A stretch of 64,000 nucleotides of DNA, from assembly GCA_050290865.1 (NCBI GenBank), contig JBNKIW010000015.1:1-64000 (forward strand), written 5' to 3'. Shown here piece by piece: positions 58,480-64,000 of this stretch. The translations under genes were made by a program, and so were the position numbers. Under the pieces are notes generated by a model. The model searched no databases and had not been told where the DNA came from. It saw only the letters and a list, made by a program, of their open reading frames with translations. Position 1 is the first letter of the stretch, and every line of letters begins with the position of its first letter. Origin of the DNA: JARRLC01 sp050290865. GTDB lineage: Bacteria; Pseudomonadota; Alphaproteobacteria; Rhizobiales; Rhodomicrobiaceae.

Positions 58480-61218
58480 ATGCGCAATGAAGGAATGCAG
58501 GATACGGCTCCCACGAGCTCGGCGGCGAAGCGCTGGGTCTATCGGTTCAGCGCTGGAGGAGCCGACGGCTCCGCCGAGATGCGCAATCTTCTTGGTGGCA
58601 AGGGTGCCAATCTGGCGGAAATGGCCAATCTCGGTCTGCCGGTGCCGCCCGGTTTCACCATAACGACGGAGATGTGCCTTGCCTATTATGACAATGGCAA
58701 GACCTTTCCGCCCGAACTGCGCACGCAGGTTGCCGAAGCGCTCGCCGGCGTAGACAAGACGGTCGGCGCAATCTTCGGCGATCCGGAGAATCCGCTCCTG
58801 GTTTCCGTGAGATCCGGCAGCCGCGCCTCCATGCCGGGCATGATGGACACCGTCCTCAATCTCGGCCTCAACGATCAGACGGTCGTGGGGCTGGCCAGAA
58901 AGTCGGGCGACAAGCGATTTGCATACGATTCTTACCGGCGCTTCATTCAAATGTATTCCGACGTGGTGCTGGGCGTCGATCACCACGTGTTCGAGGAAAT
59001 CCTCGACAGCTATAAGCACGCCGCTGGGGTCGATCTCGACACTGGCCTTTCAGCCGAAGACTGGGAAAAAATCGTCGGCGAATACCGGCAGGCCGTCGAG
59101 CAGCAGATCGGCCGTTCCTTCCCGCAGGATCCGCATGAGCAGCTCTGGGGCGCCATCGGCGCCGTGTTCGAGTCGTGGTACAACGCGCGCGCCATCACCT
59201 ACCGCCGTCTGCATGGTCTGCCCGACGACTGGGGGACCGCCGTCAACGTCCAGGCCATGGTGTTCGGGAACCGCGGCGAGACGAGCGCCACCGGCGTGGC
59301 ATTCACGCGCAACCCGTCCACGGGCGAGAAACGCCTCTATGGCGAATTCCTCGTCAATGCCCAGGGCGAGGACGTCGTGGCCGGCATCCGCACGCCGCAG
59401 AATCTGACCGAGGCCGCGCGCATCGAGGCGGGCGATACCAAGCCGTCGCTCGAAGCGCTGATGCCCGAGGTGTTTGCGGAGCTGCGGGCGATCTACGAAA
59501 AGCTCGAGGCGCGCTACCGCGACATGCAGGACGTTGAATTCACGATCCAGGAAGGCAAGCTCTGGATGCTGCAGACCCGCAACGGCAAGCGCACCGGCAA
59601 GGCGGGCTTGAAGATTGCGGTGGACATGGCGGCGGAAGGGCTGATCACCCGCGACGAGGCGATCACCCGCATCGACCCGGGGCAACTCGATCAGCTGCTG
59701 CACCCGACCCTCGATCCCACGGCCGACAAGAGCGTGCTGACGTCGGGCCTTCCGGCGTCCCCCGGCGCGGCGACGGGTGAGATCGTCTTCAACCCGGACA
59801 AGGCCGAGCAACTGAAGAACGAGGGCCACACGGTCATCCTGGTGCGCGTCGAGACAAGCCCGGAGGACATTCACGGCATGCATGCGGCGGCGGGCATCCT
59901 CACCGCGCGTGGCGGCATGACGTCGCATGCGGCGGTGGTCGCGCGCGGCATGGGGCGCCCCTGCGTGTCCGGTGCGGGTTCGATCCGCATCGATTACAAG
60001 GGCGGGACCATGGCCGTTGGCGACACGATCCTCAACGAGGGGGAGATCATCACCATCGACGGCTCCACGGGCCAGGTGATCCTCGGCGCGGTGCCGATGC
60101 GCCAGCCCGAGCTGTCCGGTGATTTTGCCAAGCTCATGGAATGGGCTGACGCGGCGCGGCGCATGAAGGTCCGGGGCAACGCCGAGACGCCGGATGATGC
60201 CCGGCAGGCGCGCGAATTCGGTGCCGAGGGCATCGGTCTGTGCCGTACCGAGCACATGTTCTTCGACAAGGACCGCATCCTCGCCGTACGCGAGATGATC
60301 CTGGCGTCGGACGAGGCGGGACGGCGTGCGGCGCTCGCGAAGATCCTGCCCATGCAGCGCAATGATTTCGTCGAGCTGTTCGAGATCATGGCCGGGCTGC
60401 CTGTTACCATCCGGCTGCTCGATCCGCCGCTGCACGAGTTCCTGCCGCACAAGGATGAGGATATCGCGGAGGTGGCGCGCGCTCTCGGAGCCGATGAGAG
60501 CAAGATCCGGCATCGTCTCGCCCAGCTTGAGGAATTCAACCCCATGCTCGGCCATCGCGGTTGCCGCCTGGGGATCACGTTCCCGGAAATCTCGGAAATG
60601 CAGGCCCGTGCGATCTTCGAAGCTGCCATCGAGGCCAGCAGCAGGGCCGGCAAGCCGGTTGAGCCGGAGGTCATGATACCTCTGGTGGCGGTGAAGGCGG
60701 AGTTCGATCTCATCAAAGAGCGTATCGACAAGGTGGCGAAGGACGTGTTCGCCGAGAAGGGGGCGTCGGTCGTCTACCAGGTCGGCACCATGGTCGAGCT
60801 GCCGCGCGCAGCGCTCAGGGCAGGCGAACTGGCGAAGGGAGCGGAGTTCTTCTCCTTCGGCACCAACGATCTGACCCAGACGACCTTCGGTCTCAGCCGC
60901 GACGATGCCGCGTCGTTCCTGGCCGAGTACATTTCCAAGGGTGTCATCGAGAACGATCCTTTCGTTTCCATCGACCAGGATGGCGTCGGCGAACTGGTCG
61001 CCATCGCAGTCGAGCGCGGGCGGGCCACGCGGCCCGACATCAAGCTCGGCATCTGCGGCGAGCACGGCGGCGACCCGGCGTCGATCGGGTTCTGCGAAGG
61101 CGTGGGGCTCGACTATGTGTCCTGTTCCCCGTTTCGTGTGCCGGTCGCAAGGCTGGCCGCGGCACAGGCTACACTGGCTGCGAAAGAGGGGAGCAAGGAG
61201 AGGGAAAAGGACGCCTGA
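58480..61218 (+). CDS. ppdK: Pyruvate, phosphate dikinase
   Basis: PPDK, 912 residues, interconverts pyruvate, ATP and Pi with PEP, AMP and PPi. The N-terminal ATP-grasp part has LLGGKGANLAEMANLGLPVP and VSVRSGSRASMPGMMDTVLN. The swivelling domain carries the catalytic H483 in GGMTSHAAVVARGMG. The C-terminal TIM barrel has LLDPPLHEFLP, GHRGCRLGITFPEI and the catalytic C882 in SCSPFRVPVARLAAAQA. The ATG at 58480, with GCAGGAGG upstream, is preferred; ATG 58345 would give 957 residues. It is the gene before chvI in the same direction. Confidence 0.96.
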   Translation: MRNEGMQDTAPTSSAAKRWVYRFSAGGADGSAEMRNLLGGKGANLAEMANLGLPVPPGFTITTEMCLAYYDNGKTFPPELRTQVAEALAGVDKTVGAIFGDPENPLLVSVRSGSRASMPGMMDTVLNLGLNDQTVVGLARKSGDKRFAYDSYRRFIQMYSDVVLGVDHHVFEEILDSYKHAAGVDLDTGLSAEDWEKIVGEYRQAVEQQIGRSFPQDPHEQLWGAIGAVFESWYNARAITYRRLHGLPDDWGTAVNVQAMVFGNRGETSATGVAFTRNPSTGEKRLYGEFLVNAQGEDVVAGIRTPQNLTEAARIEAGDTKPSLEALMPEVFAELRAIYEKLEARYRDMQDVEFTIQEGKLWMLQTRNGKRTGKAGLKIAVDMAAEGLITRDEAITRIDPGQLDQLLHPTLDPTADKSVLTSGLPASPGAATGEIVFNPDKAEQLKNEGHTVILVRVETSPEDIHGMHAAAGILTARGGMTSHAAVVARGMGRPCVSGAGSIRIDYKGGTMAVGDTILNEGEIITIDGSTGQVILGAVPMRQPELSGDFAKLMEWADAARRMKVRGNAETPDDARQAREFGAEGIGLCRTEHMFFDKDRILAVREMILASDEAGRRAALAKILPMQRNDFVELFEIMAGLPVTIRLLDPPLHEFLPHKDEDIAEVARALGADESKIRHRLAQLEEFNPMLGHRGCRLGITFPEISEMQARAIFEAAIEASSRAGKPVEPEVMIPLVAVKAEFDLIKERIDKVAKDVFAEKGASVVYQVGTMVELPRAALRAGELAKGAEFFSFGTNDLTQTTFGLSRDDAASFLAEYISKGVIENDPFVSIDQDGVGELVAIAVERGRATRPDIKLGICGEHGGDPASIGFCEGVGLDYVSCSPFRVPVARLAAAQATLAAKEGSKEREKDA

Positions 61219-61562
61219 TTCGGGGGCGCGCGGAAAATCAGGGATGCGGCCGAGTGCCGCTTCCCCTGGGGGCTGGCTGGCGGGGATGGCGGCGGATGGT
61301 CGCGGCTTCATGCCGCCGTTGCGGGACAAAGGCGGCGCCGAAGGTAGTACGATCTACCCGGACATTTTCCCGGTCCCGTGACGGAACGCCACAAATATGT
61401 CGGATTTGCTTGGGGATTTAGTAACTCCGATTTCCGCTGTTGCAATCCAACGACAGTGGACTACGATGCAATTTTCCCGAGGATTGTGGCGCTTCGGCCA
61501 CAAAGCATTGCGGCTCAACTCCGGACACGCCGGAGCCCGGGGCGGCGAAGGCAGAGAAGGTC
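61219..61562. other. Intergenic region between ppdK and chvI
   Basis: A 344-nt region. It holds a small hairpin GCGGC-CGAGT-GCCGC (61246-61260) followed by TTCCCCT, a weak terminator candidate for ppdK, and an AT-richer patch (about 61385-61485) that is the likely chvI promoter zone. A possible upstream in-frame extension of chvI from 61440 has no family similarity. No other gene is supported. Confidence 0.4.
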
Positions 61563-62258
61563 ATGCCAACAATCGCACTCGTTGATGACGACCGTAATAT
61601 CGTTACCTCGCTCCGGATGGTGCTTGAAAGTGAGGGCTACAAGATCCAGGCGTACACGGACGGCGCTTCGGCGCTCGACGGCCTGACCATGGACCCGCCG
61701 GATTTGGCGATCCTCGATATCAAGATGCCGCGCATGGACGGCATGGAGCTTCTCCGGCGCCTGCGCCAGAAATCCGAGATGCCGGTCATTTTCCTCACCT
61801 CCAAGGAGGACGAGATCGACGAGTTGTTCGGCCTCAAAATGGGAGCCGACGATTTTATCCGTAAACCATTTTCGCAGCGCCTTCTCGTCGAGCGGGTGAA
61901 GGCCATCCTGCGCCGCTCCGCTCCGCGCGAGCCCGGCGCGGGGATCGAGGACGCCGCGAAGGTTATCGAGCGCGGCAAGCTCAAGCTCGACCCCGAGCGC
62001 CACACCTGCATCTGGGACAACAAGCCTGTTACGCTCACCGTAACCGAGTTTCTCATCCTTCAGGCTTTGGCACACCGGCCGGGCGTGGTAAAAAGCCGTG
62101 ATGCGCTGATGGACGCCGCCTATGACGATCAGGTTTATGTCGATGACCGCACGATCGACAGCCACATCAAGCGCCTGCGCAAGAAATTCAAGCATGTCGA
62201 CAACAGTTTCGATGTCATAGAAACACTTTACGGGGTCGGTTACCGCTTCAAGGAATGA
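61563..62258 (+). CDS. chvI: Response regulator ChvI (OmpR family)
   Basis: A 231-residue response regulator. The receiver domain has phospho-acceptor D52 (LAILDIKMPRMDG), acidic pocket DDD (8-10), T/S in FLTSKEDEIDELFGLKMGAD, and K in RKPFSQRLL. The C-terminal winged-helix OmpR/PhoB domain ends with SHIKRLRKKFKHVD and IETLYGVGYRFKE. It matches ChvI of Agrobacterium and Sinorhizobium (ExoS/ChvI), which controls envelope, exopolysaccharide and acid responses. ATG 61563 has AGAAGG upstream. The stop overlaps chvG by 4 nt (ATGA). Confidence 0.95.
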   Translation: MPTIALVDDDRNIVTSLRMVLESEGYKIQAYTDGASALDGLTMDPPDLAILDIKMPRMDGMELLRRLRQKSEMPVIFLTSKEDEIDELFGLKMGADDFIRKPFSQRLLVERVKAILRRSAPREPGAGIEDAAKVIERGKLKLDPERHTCIWDNKPVTLTVTEFLILQALAHRPGVVKSRDALMDAAYDDQVYVDDRTIDSHIKRLRKKFKHVDNSFDVIETLYGVGYRFKE

Positions 62259-64000
62259 ACGCTGAGAGCAGAAATCTCGTCTTAACTGAACGATTGGAGC
62301 TGACACCTTCCGCGGCGTCGGGGCGGATGCGGCGCGTCTGGCGCTGGCTCATGTCGGCGTTCGCCCGCGCCGGTTTCTATTACCGCTTCAACACGATCGC
62401 GGGGCGCATCCTGGCGGTGAACATCATCAGCCTTGTCGTCCTGGTGCTCGGGCTGCTCTACCTCAACGATTTCCGCGACGGTTTGATTGGTGCGAAGATC
62501 AAGGCCCTGGAGGTGCAGACCGACATTATTGCGCGCTCCGTGGAGCAGAACACCACATACGACTCCAGCAGCAGCACGCCCGCAAAGAAGGACCTGCTGT
62601 TTACGATGCAGCATGCGTCCGACGAGGGAGATCCGCAGAACACGCCGATCCGTATCGATCCGGAACGTTCCGCGAAGCTGCTGCGCAGCCTTCTCGAACC
62701 GACCCGGACACACGGCATCATTTACAATACGAATGGCCAGGTTCTCGTTGACAGCAACAAAGTCTACCTCAAGGGAGAACTGAGCCGGTTCCAGCAGGCG
62801 CAGCGGACCGTCGCCGAGCCAGGTATCGTCTACAAGACGTGGCTGCGTATCGAGCGCTTTTTGCGTGGCGAAAATCTGCCTCTTTACTCGGAGAAGCAGC
62901 CCGCCGGAAGCAAACCGTTGACCGAAGTGTCCAGCGCACTGGACCAAGGCAAGCTGATGCCAATGGTGCGCGTCAACGAACTCGGCGAGACGGTCCTGAG
63001 CGTGGCCGCGCCCATCCGGCGGGACGGGCCGGTGCTGGGGGCGCTGTTTCTCGTCACCGCGGGTGGCGAAATCGATGAGATTCTTGCGCGCGAGCGGGCA
63101 TCGATCATCCGGCTATGGGTGCTCGTGCTCGCGGTTACGGCGGTGTTCTCGCTGGTGCTGGGCAGCACGATTGCCGGGCCGGTGCATCGTCTCGCGGTGG
63201 CTGCGGAAAATGTCCGCAACAACATCAAGAAGCGGGAGGAAATTCCGGATTTCGGCGATCGGTCCGACGAGATCGGCGACCTTTCAAAGGCTCTGCGCGA
63301 GATGACGGCGACGCTTTATAAGCGCCTCGACGCCATCGGATCCTTTGCGGCCGATGTTGCGCACGAACTCAAGAACCCGTTGACCTCGCTGAGAAGCGCG
63401 GCGGACACGCTGACCATCGTGAAGAACGACGAAGACCGTGACCGTCTCGTGCAGATCATCCAGCACGATGTGAAGCGGCTCAACCGCCTGATTTCCGATA
63501 TTTCCGATGCCTCCCGCCTCGATGCCGAACTGGCCCGCGAAAGCCGCCGCCCGGTGAACGTTGCGAGCCTTCTGGATGCGATGTGCGGGGTTGTGAACGA
63601 CATTCACCGCGAAGGCTCGCCCATCATCGACCTTCAGATTCTCGGCATGGCGCGCCGCGCCGCGATCACCTCCAAGGGCGCCTTCGTCGTCAGCGGTCAT
63701 GAGAGCCGCCTGGGGCAGGTCGTCCACAACCTTCTCGACAACGCGATTTCCTTCTCGCCGCCGAATGGCAAGATCCTCGTGACATGCCGTCATATCCGCC
63801 AGCAAAACGTGCTCGAAGTGACGGTGGAGGACGAGGGGCCGGGCGTTCGCCCGGAGAACCTGGAGCGGATATTCGAGCGATTCTACACTGATCGTCCGTC
63901 CGACGAGGAGTTCGGTCAGAATTCCGGCCTCGGGCTCAACATCTCGCGCCAGATCATCGGTGCCCACAACGGGCGCATCTGGGCGGAAAACCGCGTGGAG
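62255..64000 (+). CDS. chvG: Sensor histidine kinase ChvG (3' end outside window)
   Basis: The first 582 residues of ChvG/ExoS; the frame is open at the window edge. A short cytoplasmic N-terminus, TM1 at about 50-70 (GRILAVNIISLVVLVLGLLYL), periplasmic sensor (about 72-285) with stimulus-sensing-domain features, TM2 at about 288-308 (LWVLVLAVTAVFSLVLGSTI), HAMP, then HisKA with H370 (ADVAHELKNPLTSLRSAADT) and HATPase (VVHNLLDNAISFSPPNG, DEGPGVRPENLERIFERFYT, GLGLNISRQIIGAHNG). In Rhizobiales the ChvG sensor is held in check by periplasmic ExoR. Translationally coupled to chvI. Confidence 0.95.
   Translation, partial: MNAESRNLVLTERLELTPSAASGRMRRVWRWLMSAFARAGFYYRFNTIAGRILAVNIISLVVLVLGLLYLNDFRDGLIGAKIKALEVQTDIIARSVEQNTTYDSSSSTPAKKDLLFTMQHASDEGDPQNTPIRIDPERSAKLLRSLLEPTRTHGIIYNTNGQVLVDSNKVYLKGELSRFQQAQRTVAEPGIVYKTWLRIERFLRGENLPLYSEKQPAGSKPLTEVSSALDQGKLMPMVRVNELGETVLSVAAPIRRDGPVLGALFLVTAGGEIDEILARERASIIRLWVLVLAVTAVFSLVLGSTIAGPVHRLAVAAENVRNNIKKREEIPDFGDRSDEIGDLSKALREMTATLYKRLDAIGSFAADVAHELKNPLTSLRSAADTLTIVKNDEDRDRLVQIIQHDVKRLNRLISDISDASRLDAELARESRRPVNVASLLDAMCGVVNDIHREGSPIIDLQILGMARRAAITSKGAFVVSGHESRLGQVVHNLLDNAISFSPPNGKILVTCRHIRQQNVLEVTVEDEGPGVRPENLERIFERFYTDRPSDEEFGQNSGLGLNISRQIIGAHNGRIWAENRVE

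Noticed and set aside
59050..61329. A 759-codon minus-strand open frame opposite ppdK
   Set aside because: It is the mirror of a fully conserved PPDK gene in GC-rich DNA. It is rich in His, Arg, Asp and Leu without domain motifs, and no ribosome-binding site was seen.

Overview
The window is a gene-dense, GC-rich chromosomal segment of an alphaproteobacterium, most likely from Hyphomicrobiales (Rhizobiales). The argument rests on gene content: a ChvI/ChvG two-component pair, an OpgC-type glucan succinyltransferase, LpxI in place of LpxH, a DUF2628 gene inside the his cluster, NADP-type isocitrate dehydrogenase and ispH-thrB-rnhA order. The genus cannot be named from sequence alone. No insertion sequence, prophage, tRNA, rRNA or CRISPR array was seen, so this looks like core chromosome with a few lineage-specific inserts.

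Layout. 0.3-4.3 kb: comF diverging from an NDUFAF5-like methyltransferase, a FadL-family porin and a small membrane protein. 4.3-6.7 kb (minus): ispH-thrB-rnhA. 7-12.5 kb: a lipoprotein, then a tandem glycine riboswitch controlling gcvT-gcvH-gcvPA-gcvPB, ended by an intrinsic terminator. 13.4-24 kb: rpsB-tsf-pyrH-frr-uppS-cdsA-dxr-rseP-bamA, linking translation, undecaprenyl/phospholipid/isoprenoid precursors and outer-membrane assembly. 24-29.8 kb: lpxD-fabZ-lpxA, an antisense secreted SnoaL-like gene, then lpxI and lpxB (lipid A). 30-32 kb: mobB-moeA (molybdenum cofactor). 32.2-34.1 kb: opgC overlapping an SGNH-type protein. 34.3-37.8 kb: yajC-secD-secF and an Mth938/NDUFAF3-like gene. 37.8-41.5 kb: icd (minus), trmJ, a secreted protein, paired terminator hairpins and rpsD.

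41.7-45.6 kb holds a Tat-type solute-binding lipoprotein 3 nt upstream of a hybrid histidine kinase that carries its own PhnD-like periplasmic domain, with no transporter nearby. 47.1-51.7 kb is the his cluster hisB-DUF2628-hisH-hisA-(arginase-fold gene)-hisF with a Cas2-like gene converging on hisH. 51.9-53.9 kb holds two unrecognised envelope proteins. 54-57.4 kb (minus) holds a di-haem peroxidase and a 727-residue pentapeptide-repeat membrane protein. 57.8-64 kb holds a gamma-glutamylcyclotransferase-like gene with an apparent CTG start, ppdK, chvI and the 5' part of chvG, which runs off the window.

The most interesting candidates for undescribed biology are the binding-protein/hybrid-kinase pair, the arginase-fold protein with altered active-site residues embedded in the his operon, the opgC-linked SGNH protein that appears to lack its Asp/His residues, the RpsB with an appended helix-hairpin-helix domain, and the two membrane proteins behind hisF. 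None of these is proven new; each needs the named comparisons.
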